Source of the DNA: Sphingomonadales bacterium
Lineage (GTDB): Bacteria; Pseudomonadota; Alphaproteobacteria; Sphingomonadales; Govanellaceae
NCBI GenBank assembly: GCA_019455285.1
Contig: JACFMS010000008.1
Span: forward strand, 9,428-73,427
DNA length: 64,000 nucleotides
Reading direction: 5' to 3'
The position numbers and the translations under genes were made by a program. The notes beneath the pieces are model-generated. The model worked only from the letters and a program-made list of their open reading frames with translations. It did not search any database and was not told the DNA's origin. Positions 57,537 through 64,000 of the stretch are shown piece after piece. Numbering within the stretch: the stretch's first letter is position 1; each line of letters opens with the position of its first letter.

Positions 57537-58988
57537 ATGAAAATCTCGGAATACGCCAAATACGACGGCATCGGCTTGGCCGAACTGGTCAAGGCGCGGC
57601 AGGTTAGTCCGCGCGAGCTTGCAGAGACGGCCCTTGCGGCAATTGACAAACTCAATGGTAAAATCAATGCGGTGATCGCCAAGGTTCCGGAAGAAACCGA
57701 ACGTTCGCTGAAAGAGGTGCCTGCCAAAGGTACTTTCGAAGGCGTGCCGTTTCTGATCAAGGATGTGGGATCGCATTACGCCAACGTGCCCATGGAATTC
57801 GGCAGCCGGTTGTTTGAAGGGATGGTTTTTCCTTATGACAACGAACTGGCGGCAAGATTCAAGAGGTCAGGGGTGGTGGCGGTGGGCCGCTCCAACATTC
57901 CGGAATTCGGCGCCAATTTATCTACCGAGCCGGTGAGGCATGGCCCCACTGGCAATCCCTGGAACACGGGGCATATCGCCGGCGGCTCCAGCGGCGGCGC
58001 GGCGGCGGCGGTGGCGGCGGGCATGGTTCCCGTTGCCCATGCCAATGACGGCGGCGGCTCCATTCGCGCGCCTGCCTCCTGCTGCGGGGTGTTCGGCCTG
58101 AAGCCCAGCCGTTTCCGTCAACCCTGGGGACCGGATCAGGACGAAGGCATTTTCGGTCTTGGCAGCGAGCTCATAGTCAGCCGCAGCGTGCGCGACAGCG
58201 CCGCCATGCTGGACGCCACTGCCGGGGCTGATGTTGGCGCACGTTACCTGTTGCCGGAACCGCCGATTTCTTTTCTAGAGGCTTCGAAGCGCGATCCTAA
58301 GCGTCTGCGCATCGCATTTTCGGTCACGCCGCCGGCTGGTGCGCCGGCGATACACCCGGAATGCAAGGAAGCGGTGCTCAATGCCGCCAAACTTTGCGAG
58401 AAATTGGGGCACGAGGTGTTCGAGGCGTCGCCGGATGTCACCCATGATGAATCTTGCGCCATTTTCCGCGACATCGCTTCACCCATGATGGCCGGAGCGG
58501 TGCAGAAAGTATGCGCGGCAACCGGGCGGAAAGTGAGCCCTGATAACTTCGAGGCCACCACGCGCGCGTTGATGAAGCATGGCGAGAGTATGAGCGCCGT
58601 CAATCTGGCCGACGCTTTCGGCGTCGCCAATGTGGTGAGCCGCAAACTGGGTCAGTTTTTCACCACCTGCGACGTGTGGCTGACCCCGGTTCTTTCCTCA
58701 CCGCCGCCCAAGCTCGGCGTCCTCAACGCCAACGAGGAAGGTCTGGACGCGCACCAGTGGGTCCGCAAACTGATGGATTTGGCTGCGTTCTGCCCGATGT
58801 TCAATGGCTCCGGCCAGCCCGCCATGTCGGTGCCGTTGCACTGGACCAAGGATGGCTTGCCGGTTGGCATTCATTTCGTCGGTCGATTTGCCGATGAGGT
58901 CACTTTGTTCAAGCTTGCCGGGCAACTGGAGCGAGCGCAACCGTGGATCGACCGCGTGCCTCCTGTCAGCGCCCTCAGGTTGTCTTGA
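57537..58988 (+). CDS. Amidase-signature family amidase
   Basis: The ATG at 57537 with AAGGA seven bases upstream gives 483 residues. The Ser-cisSer-Lys triad is complete: Lys75 (PFLIKDVGS), Ser151 (GGSSGGAAAA) and Ser175 (GGGSIRAPAS), spaced as in known amidase-signature enzymes. No signal peptide, so cytosolic. It is not GatA by context (no gatB or gatC). It lies between the receptor and the decarboxylase, suggesting hydrolysis of an imported amide or acylated amine. Confidence 0.92.
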   Translation: MKISEYAKYDGIGLAELVKARQVSPRELAETALAAIDKLNGKINAVIAKVPEETERSLKEVPAKGTFEGVPFLIKDVGSHYANVPMEFGSRLFEGMVFPYDNELAARFKRSGVVAVGRSNIPEFGANLSTEPVRHGPTGNPWNTGHIAGGSSGGAAAAVAAGMVPVAHANDGGGSIRAPASCCGVFGLKPSRFRQPWGPDQDEGIFGLGSELIVSRSVRDSAAMLDATAGADVGARYLLPEPPISFLEASKRDPKRLRIAFSVTPPAGAPAIHPECKEAVLNAAKLCEKLGHEVFEASPDVTHDESCAIFRDIASPMMAGAVQKVCAATGRKVSPDNFEATTRALMKHGESMSAVNLADAFGVANVVSRKLGQFFTTCDVWLTPVLSSPPPKLGVLNANEEGLDAHQWVRKLMDLAAFCPMFNGSGQPAMSVPLHWTKDGLPVGIHFVGRFADEVTLFKLAGQLERAQPWIDRVPPVSALRLS

Positions 58989-59035
58989 TGATCAAACATA
59001 CACATTATTTCTCATTTTGTAAGGACTGAAGCGTT

Positions 59036-60286
59036 ATGGCTACTTTGGAAGGAAAAGTTGTAAAACCGTTGCCCAAGACCGGCATCAGCGTCGAGGCGAT
59101 CAAGGGACACTTGGATAAAATAGAAATGCGGGATCCTTATGCGCATTTCGCTAGGGCCTTTCGCGGACCTAAGGATGTGCAAGAGGTAGCCAAACTGGCG
59201 TTCGAGCGCTTCATCTCCGATAATGGCTTTTTCTCGATGTATTTGCCCTATATGCAAAGCATCGAACAAGAAGTGATCGCCATGGGGGTGAGCCTTCTGC
59301 ATCCGGAAAAGAACTCCACTGGCAACTTCACCAGCGGCGGCACGGAGAGCAATTTTTCCGGCCTGCATGCGGCAAAAGAATGGGCCAAGGTTCATAAGCC
59401 CAAGGCCAAGAAGCCGAACATCGTGGCGCCTTTCACCATTCATCCCTCGTTCCAGAAGAGCGCGCAGTATCTGGATATCGAACTGATCACCACCGATCTT
59501 GATGAGAATGGTCGCGGCGTCGCCAAGAACATCGCGGCGGCGATCAACGACGATACCATCATGATCGCGGCGTCGGCCCCCACATGGCACTTCGGCAGGA
59601 TCGATCCCATTCCGGAGATTGCCGCTGTGGCCAAGGATGCCGGATTATGGATGCATGTCGACGCCTGCGTCGGCGGCTATGTGTCGCCGTTCTTGGAAAA
59701 ACTTGGCGAAAAACTGACGCCGTGGGATTTTTGCGTCCCCGGCGTGATGTCCATTTCCGCCGATCTGCACAAGTATGGCTATTGCCTGAAGCCGGCTTCC
59801 ACCATCTATTGGCGGGATGCGGAGCTGCAAAAATATCATTATGTCGCCATCGAGGATCATTTTCTTGGCACCTATAAGCTGGCGGGCTTTTCCGGATCGC
59901 GCTCCGCCGGGCCGATTTTCGCCGCCTGGGCGGTGATGAGCTACTTGGGCGAGGAGGGTTATTTGCGCCTCACGCGCCGGCTGTTGGAATTGAAGAAAAA
60001 AATCACGGCGGGCGTGAACGCCATCGAGGGCCTGCGCATGTGGGACGTGGATGTCATGCCGTTGCATTTCCAATCGCACAAGGCGCCGACCGCCGCCGTC
60101 TATCAGTGCCTCTTGGACAAAGGCTGGATCATGCTGGGGCTGGTAAACCCTGAGGCTATTACCATTCCCATTGATCCCGGCTTTTCCGATGAAGCCGCCG
60201 ACCTGTTTTTGAAAGATTTGCGGGATGCGACGGAAAAAATCCTCGCCGGCGGCGAAGCGAAGAAGGGTGATATTCGCTACAGCTGA
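59036..60286 (+). CDS. Pyridoxal-phosphate-dependent decarboxylase/S1P-lyase-like protein
   Basis: A 416-residue group II PLP enzyme with STGNFTSGGTESNFSGL (phosphate and ring binding), MHVDACVGGYVSPFL (Asp contacting the pyridine nitrogen) and the cofactor Lys246 in SADLHKYGY. The overall pattern is that of sphingosine-1-phosphate lyases, tyrosine and glutamate decarboxylases; the DLHKYGY context favours the lyase-like branch. There is no membrane anchor. Neighbours suggest an amine/amino-acid catabolic step. Substrate not assignable from sequence. Confidence 0.88.
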   Translation: MATLEGKVVKPLPKTGISVEAIKGHLDKIEMRDPYAHFARAFRGPKDVQEVAKLAFERFISDNGFFSMYLPYMQSIEQEVIAMGVSLLHPEKNSTGNFTSGGTESNFSGLHAAKEWAKVHKPKAKKPNIVAPFTIHPSFQKSAQYLDIELITTDLDENGRGVAKNIAAAINDDTIMIAASAPTWHFGRIDPIPEIAAVAKDAGLWMHVDACVGGYVSPFLEKLGEKLTPWDFCVPGVMSISADLHKYGYCLKPASTIYWRDAELQKYHYVAIEDHFLGTYKLAGFSGSRSAGPIFAAWAVMSYLGEEGYLRLTRRLLELKKKITAGVNAIEGLRMWDVDVMPLHFQSHKAPTAAVYQCLLDKGWIMLGLVNPEAITIPIDPGFSDEAADLFLKDLRDATEKILAGGEAKKGDIRYS

Positions 60287-60316
60287 GCTTTAAGCTCATT
60301 ATGTCAATGACAGTTC

Positions 60317-60628
60317 TCACGACCTCTCGGATAGAGCGTCATTCACATCGCGAGCGCTGTGCAAGGCGCGGACAATTTCTATGCCGCCCGCTATGGGTCT
60401 GTAAAACAGAATATAGGTTTTGATGGGGAAGCTGCGTAAATCCGGCGCCAGATTAGGAAGAAGATCAGGTCTTGCGCGGCCAAGATGCGGTTGTTCGGCG
60501 AGTATGAGTACTTTTTCCATCAAGGCGTCGAGCCATCGATCCGCCGCTGCGGGATTATCGGCGGCAATATACAGCCATATGGCTTCAAGATCACGCTCAG
60601 CCAGCGCTGTCTTAAAGACCCGGGCCAT
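60317..60628 (-). CDS. parE: ParE-type toxin (RelE/ParE superfamily)
   Basis: A 103-residue toxin with the ParE opening VFKTALAERDLEAIWLYIAADNPAAADRWLDAL, the LGRARPDLLPNLRSF-like middle and the YILFYRPIAGGIEIVRALHSARD core. Characterised ParE proteins poison DNA gyrase. It begins three bases after the antitoxin gene ends. Confidence 0.92.
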   Translation of the reverse strand: MARVFKTALAERDLEAIWLYIAADNPAAADRWLDALMEKVLILAEQPHLGRARPDLLPNLAPDLRSFPIKTYILFYRPIAGGIEIVRALHSARDVNDALSERS

Positions 60629-60631
60629 AAC

Positions 60632-60907
60632 TTAACGGGGTGAGTGCTTTAATTTTGTACGACCACGCCGTTTGATCGCTTTTATATCGAGTTCGCCAGC
60701 CGATCCGCTCGCTATTCCCTCGCGGAGGTCGTCCTGCAAAGCCGATAGTCTTAGGGCTTGCATCTGAGCCAACTGCAGCCGGTCATGCGCTTCCATCAGG
60801 CGAAGGGCATCCCGGATGACTTCGCTCGCGTTGTTGTAAAGCCCCCCCGCCACCTTTTTGCGCACCATTTCTTCCAATACAGGGGTTAGGTTTACGTTAA
60901 GCGTCAT
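60632..60907 (-). CDS. parD: ParD-type antitoxin (ribbon-helix-helix)
   Basis: The ATG at 60907 with AGGAGC upstream gives 91 residues: a ribbon-helix-helix DNA-binding start (MTLNVNLTPVLEEMVRKKVAGGLYNNASEVIRDALRLME) and a charged C-terminal tail that would wrap ParE. Longer upstream starts would cross the operator and are rejected. It precedes the toxin, as usual for parDE. Confidence 0.92.
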   Translation of the reverse strand: MTLNVNLTPVLEEMVRKKVAGGLYNNASEVIRDALRLMEAHDRLQLAQMQALRLSALQDDLREGIASGSAGELDIKAIKRRGRTKLKHSPR

Positions 60908-60937
60908 GGTTGAAGCTCCTGGGGTGGTCGCGCAGGA

Positions 60938-60980
60938 AGAATAAGGCAGGGGTAGATTATTGTCAATCTTTGACAATAAT
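60938..60980 (-). promoter_or_regulatory. parDE promoter with overlapping palindromic operator
   Basis: A perfect 11 bp inverted repeat with a 3-base spacer, ATTATTGTCAA (60956-60966) and TTGACAATAAT (60970-60980). On the minus strand the inner arm provides a consensus -35 box TTGACA (60966-60961), 17 bases before a -10-like TATTCT (60943-60938). ParD binding would block this promoter, giving normal autoregulation. It starts 49 bases upstream of the parD ATG. Confidence 0.8.
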
Positions 60981-61111
60981 TGAAGGAATAACATCGCGCC
61001 ACTGCCATCCGCCGGGGCAGCCGGGCGTCCCATGATCGTCTCCTTGTCCTGAATCGGAGAAGGAGTCTAACAAGAACAAAACAAGAACACAAGCGTTTCG
61101 CGAGCGGAAAC

Positions 61112-61939
61112 TTATTCGGCGGCCTTATGCTCGAAAACTACCTGGTGCGGGAAGGGGATTTCGATGCCCTCAGCGTCCAGGGTTTCCTTGATGGCCCGGA
61201 GAAGATCGAAGCGCACCGGCCAGTAATCCGCCGTCTTCACCCAGGCGCGCACGGTGAGATCGAGCGAGCTCGACCCCAGCCCCGATAGCGCCGCCAAGGG
61301 TTCCGGCTCCTTTAGAATGCGGGGATCCTTGGCGATGGTGGCGCGGATGGCGTCAAAGGCATGTTGCAGGCGGCTGCCGTAGCCGATGCCCACCACAAGG
61401 TCGATGCGGCGGGTATCGTTGACCGTAAGGTTGCGGATGACGTTGCCCCAGATCTGGCCGTTGGGAACGGTGATCTGAATATTATCAGGCGTGGACATCT
61501 CGGTAATGAACAGACTGACGTCCTTGACCACGCCGCCGACCCCCGCCACCTCGACATAATCGCCGACGCGAAACGGCCGAAAAATCAGCAGCATCACGCC
61601 GGCCGCCACATTACTCAACGTTCCCTGCAAGGCCAGGCCGATGGCGAGGCCGGCGGCGCCCAGCACGGTGATCAGGCTGGTGGTCTGGACGCCGAACTGG
61701 CTCAGGACGGCGATGACTGTAAAGGTGAGGATGGCGTACTTGACGAAGCTGGCGAAAAAGCCAACCAGCATCAAGTCGAGCTTGCCGGTGCGCGCCAACC
61801 GCTGATGCAGGAAGCGCTTGGCCCAGCGGGCGAACCACCAACCTAGAATCAGAATGATGATGGCCGCTACCACATCCAGGCCATAGGTGGCGAGAATGGT
61901 CAGAATCTGCTCGGCGATTTTTTCAACCTGTCCGCTCAT
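61112..61939 (-). CDS. mscS: Small-conductance mechanosensitive channel (MscS family)
   Basis: A 275-residue minimal MscS. It has three membrane spans, the pore-lining third helix (LITVLGAAGLAIGLALQGTLSNVAAGVMLLIFRPF) with the Gly/Ala packing pattern, then the VGDYVEVAGVGGVVKDVSLFIT beta domain and the cytoplasmic alpha/beta domain (VPNGQIWGNVIRNLT). It releases solutes on osmotic downshock. A single gene; the 282-base gap between it and the hydrolase gene holds an inverted repeat and a hairpin at 62160-62197. Confidence 0.95.
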   Translation of the reverse strand: MSGQVEKIAEQILTILATYGLDVVAAIIILILGWWFARWAKRFLHQRLARTGKLDLMLVGFFASFVKYAILTFTVIAVLSQFGVQTTSLITVLGAAGLAIGLALQGTLSNVAAGVMLLIFRPFRVGDYVEVAGVGGVVKDVSLFITEMSTPDNIQITVPNGQIWGNVIRNLTVNDTRRIDLVVGIGYGSRLQHAFDAIRATIAKDPRILKEPEPLAALSGLGSSSLDLTVRAWVKTADYWPVRFDLLRAIKETLDAEGIEIPFPHQVVFEHKAAE

Positions 61940-62159
61940 GGCGATGATTTTATTGTGGACTTGCCTGTGCTTAACTTTCCACTAGTAGCAAATATGCGCG
62001 GCGGGTCAAGCGTTAGCGGCCCGAGAAAACCTTGACCAAGGCCAGCGGTGACGCGCGCCGCCCATATAGGCCCCGGCCAAATGGGGGGTGTTTTGCCCAT
62101 GCACTCGGCGATTATCAAGATGCCATCAACCTAGTCTGGGATGGGCAGGCGGTACTTTA

Positions 62160-62197
62160 GTTTCATACATGAAACAACCCCGCCAATAGGTGCGGGG
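62160..62197. promoter_or_regulatory. Inverted repeat and hairpin upstream of the exported hydrolase
   Basis: GTTTCAT-AC-ATGAAAC at 62160-62175 is a perfect 7 bp inverted repeat of operator type. CCCCGC (62178-62183) and GCGGGG (62192-62197) form a hairpin directly after it. Both lie within 62 bases of the hydrolase start, so they may regulate its transcription or translation. Confidence 0.45.
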
Positions 62198-62221
62198 CAG
62201 CCATACTCGAAAGGTCAGATC

Positions 62222-63685
62222 ATGAAGGCTATCGATAAGACGAACCGGGTTACCCCAAAACGGCCCCTTGCGGTCTCCGCCATACGGCCGTTACGCCGTC
62301 TTGCCCTGGCGAGCACGCTGTTGGCCGGCTTGTTTGGCATGGCCCCGTACGCCTACGCCGATGGCCTCTCGGAATTTGGCCCTTGCCCTGAAGACGAGCT
62401 GCCCAAACGGATCGCCGGCAAGGCGCAGTGCGCCATGCTGGTGGTGCCGGAAGACCGCGCCAAACCCGACGGGCGGAAGCTGAGCCTGCCGGTCCTTAAA
62501 ATTCCAGCGGCAGATAAAAACCCCGGCGTGCCGGTTTTTGTGCTCAATGGCGGACCGGGGGAATCAAATTTTGGCGCCATCAGGCCGACTTCCGTTCTCG
62601 AGAAAAAACATGACGTCTTCTATGTAGGGTATCGGGGCGCCGATGGATCGGTTGTGTTGGCATGCCCGGAAGTAAACGAGCGCGTCGACGCTCCGGAGCT
62701 GATGTCTGAGGAAAATCTTGCAAAGTTTGCGGACGCCTTCCAGGCTTGCGCTGAACGGCATCAAAACGCCGGCATTGATTTGTCCCGCTATACGATCTTT
62801 GACGTTATCGAGGATATTGAAACCGTCAGATCCTCGTTGAAATACGATAAAATCAATCTGATGAGCATCAGCTATGGCACGCGGGTGGCGCAATATTATG
62901 CCCGACGTCATCCTGACAGCATTTTTCGCTCCATCATGATCGGCGTCAATCCGCCCGGACATTTCGTTTTCGGCGCCGAGACAAACGACATGGTTCTCGA
63001 TAGGCTTTCGGAGTTGTGCGCGGCGCAGGAAAAGTGCGCGGCAAAAACCGATAATCTTAAAAAGACCATTCTCTACGCTATCAACGGCAGAACCAATGGC
63101 CACGCCAAGGACATTGATGACAGCGTGTCACGTATGGCGTTGTTCCATACGCTTTATAATCGTGAGATGACGCGACTTTTCATCGAAGCGGCGATCGCTG
63201 CGGAGAATGGCGACTGGACGCCTCTTGCCGAAGGCGGCAAAAAGGCGCTCGGTGGCATGAAGATGATGATCTGGGGTGATCTGATGGCGAAAGGCGGCAT
63301 GGATTCTTATCGTTATGCCGCAATGGCGTCTACCTTCCCGACTACAAACGAATCAATGGGATCGCCGGCAGACGCTTTCTATGCAGTCGTATCGAAAAAA
63401 TGGCCGATAACATTTGCACCGGCAGAATATAATCACGCGGTGATGGATAGGACGCAGACCCTCCTCGTCAACGGCGAAATCGATGTGGCGACACCCATCA
63501 AGTTCGCCAAGACCGAGTTGCTGCCCTATCTTCCCAACGGCCAGCTGCTTGCCCTGAAGGATTACGGTCACCAGGACATGGTGTTGCAGGCGGATGCGCT
63601 GGCGCAGATTTATTTTACCTATTATGAAACCGGCAAGCTTGATGCCTCGCCCTTGAAGGAAGATCCCTACATCATTTTCGAATAA
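62222..63685 (+). CDS. Exported alpha/beta hydrolase (proline iminopeptidase/TAP-like)
   Basis: The ATG at 62222 with AAAGGTC upstream gives 487 residues. A basic N-terminus and hydrophobic stretch (LALASTLLAGLFGMAPYAYA) form a signal peptide cleaved near AYA|DG. The triad is visible: Ser217 in SISYGT (the SxSYG form found in tripeptidyl aminopeptidase-like enzymes), Asp421 in NGEIDVATP and His450 in YGHQDM, with the oxyanion loop LNGGPGES. Several cysteine pairs fit a periplasmic or secreted location. Likely a peptidase or esterase; substrate unknown. Confidence 0.88.
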   Translation: MKAIDKTNRVTPKRPLAVSAIRPLRRLALASTLLAGLFGMAPYAYADGLSEFGPCPEDELPKRIAGKAQCAMLVVPEDRAKPDGRKLSLPVLKIPAADKNPGVPVFVLNGGPGESNFGAIRPTSVLEKKHDVFYVGYRGADGSVVLACPEVNERVDAPELMSEENLAKFADAFQACAERHQNAGIDLSRYTIFDVIEDIETVRSSLKYDKINLMSISYGTRVAQYYARRHPDSIFRSIMIGVNPPGHFVFGAETNDMVLDRLSELCAAQEKCAAKTDNLKKTILYAINGRTNGHAKDIDDSVSRMALFHTLYNREMTRLFIEAAIAAENGDWTPLAEGGKKALGGMKMMIWGDLMAKGGMDSYRYAAMASTFPTTNESMGSPADAFYAVVSKKWPITFAPAEYNHAVMDRTQTLLVNGEIDVATPIKFAKTELLPYLPNGQLLALKDYGHQDMVLQADALAQIYFTYYETGKLDASPLKEDPYIIFE

Positions 63686-63747
63686 GAAGTTTTTGAAGAG
63701 CTCCTAGCCGTCGGCGAGGAAGAATCCAACCTCCTGTTGGCAATGAG

Positions 63748-63783
63748 AACCGGGCAGCAGAGTTTCGTTGCCCGGTTTTTTTC
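63748..63783 (+). terminator. Intrinsic terminator after the exported hydrolase
   Basis: AACCGGGCA (63748-63756) pairs with TGCCCGGTT (63769-63777) around a 12-base loop and runs into a T tract (63776-63782). It lies about 60 bases after the hydrolase stop on the same strand. Confidence 0.85.
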
Positions 63784-63817
63784 TATCTGCGTGACAGCGC
63801 AGCTAAGTCTCTCCAGC

Positions 63818-63881
63818 AAAAAAGGGAAGGGCGGATCGGCGAGGGCTGCCTTGATGAACAGCGCCAAACCTTTCCGCCCTT
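63818..63881 (-). terminator. Probable terminator of the leftward gene entering from the right edge
   Basis: AAGGGCGGA (63827-63835) pairs with TCCGCCCTT (63873-63881) across a 37-base loop. On the minus strand the stem is followed by CCC and six T residues (A run at 63818-63823). It sits 46 bases beyond the stop of the partial minus-strand gene at 63927. The long loop makes it weaker than usual. Confidence 0.5.
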
Positions 63882-63926
63882 TTATTCGGTAGTCTCAGCG
63901 CCGGCCTCGCCAGCGCATCAAGCACC

Positions 63927-64000
63927 CTACGGTTGTTCAGCCTTATTGCCATAAATAGGCTGACCCGGCTTTACCCCTTCGACAAATTTATAGTCTGAGA
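63927..64000 (-). CDS. C-terminal end of an unidentified leftward gene
   Basis: On the minus strand one frame is open from the window edge to a TAG at 63929-63927, giving 23 residues ending VKPGQPIYGNKAEQP. The composition (Lys, Gly, Pro, Tyr) looks like a real protein tail and a terminator-like hairpin follows it. It is too short to assign a family. The stretch 63686-63926 otherwise holds only the two terminators. Confidence 0.45.
   Translation of the reverse strand, partial: SDYKFVEGVKPGQPIYGNKAEQP

Noticed and set aside
63667-63867. A 66-codon open frame on the minus strand at the right end
   Set aside because: It overlaps the terminator of the hydrolase and has no ribosome site or recognisable motif.

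Overview
The window is a 64 kb, GC-rich, gene-dense chromosomal segment from a free-living alphaproteobacterium. The gene order from dxr to coq10 (1-31917) follows the block found in Rhodospirillales and related orders: dxr-rseP-bamA-skp-fabZ, gltA, gltX, comEC, lexA, moeA-moaC-trpCDG, trpE-ppiD, tpiA-secG-pyrG-eno-ftsB, pdhABC-lpd-lipA-coq10. The GTTC-N7-GTTC SOS box in front of lexA is also typical of alphaproteobacteria. I saw no rRNA, tRNA, CRISPR array, prophage or transposase gene.

Region by region: 1-5405 is isoprenoid (dxr), outer-membrane assembly (rseP, bamA, skp) and fatty-acid (fabZ) functions. 5533-25441 holds central metabolism (citrate synthase, triose-phosphate isomerase, enolase, CTP synthase), glutamyl-tRNA synthetase, DNA uptake (comEC), the SOS repressor, molybdopterin and tryptophan synthesis, protein export and folding (secG, ppiD) and division (ftsB). 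25620-31917 is the pyruvate dehydrogenase/lipoate block. 32224-46010 is accessory: a zinc-type efflux protein, a two-enzyme agmatine-to-putrescine pathway, a BrnT-type toxin-antitoxin pair, msrA, a peptide ABC importer ending in a metallo-hydrolase, and a three-gene MacB/DevBCA-like exporter. 46007-53125 has cbpMA, a nucleotide-salvage-like cassette (type 2 thymidine phosphorylase, PRPP synthetase, beta-CASP nuclease), an MgtC-like membrane protein and a flavodoxin. 53159-64000 has a CoA-ester lyase, a TetR/TonB-receptor/amidase/PLP-decarboxylase group that looks catabolic, a ParDE pair, a small MscS channel and an exported alpha/beta hydrolase.

The most striking observation is what is missing. 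The conserved cluster skp-lpxD-fabZ-lpxA-lpxI-lpxB-gltA is here skp-fabZ-gloA-gltA, and pyrG-kdsA-eno is here pyrG-eno with a 21-base gap. Lipid A genes and the Kdo synthase gene are therefore absent from two separate conserved positions, which suggests that this lineage has lost or radically moved lipopolysaccharide synthesis.

The second theme is three families of short palindromic repeats. One copy of the dRS3-like family (core ATTCCC-N8-GGGAAT) is 69 bp long and lies in frame inside pdhC, adding 23 codons to the interdomain linker. Another copy supplies the last nine codons and the stop of comEC. Other copies sit at 3' ends and in intergenic gaps.
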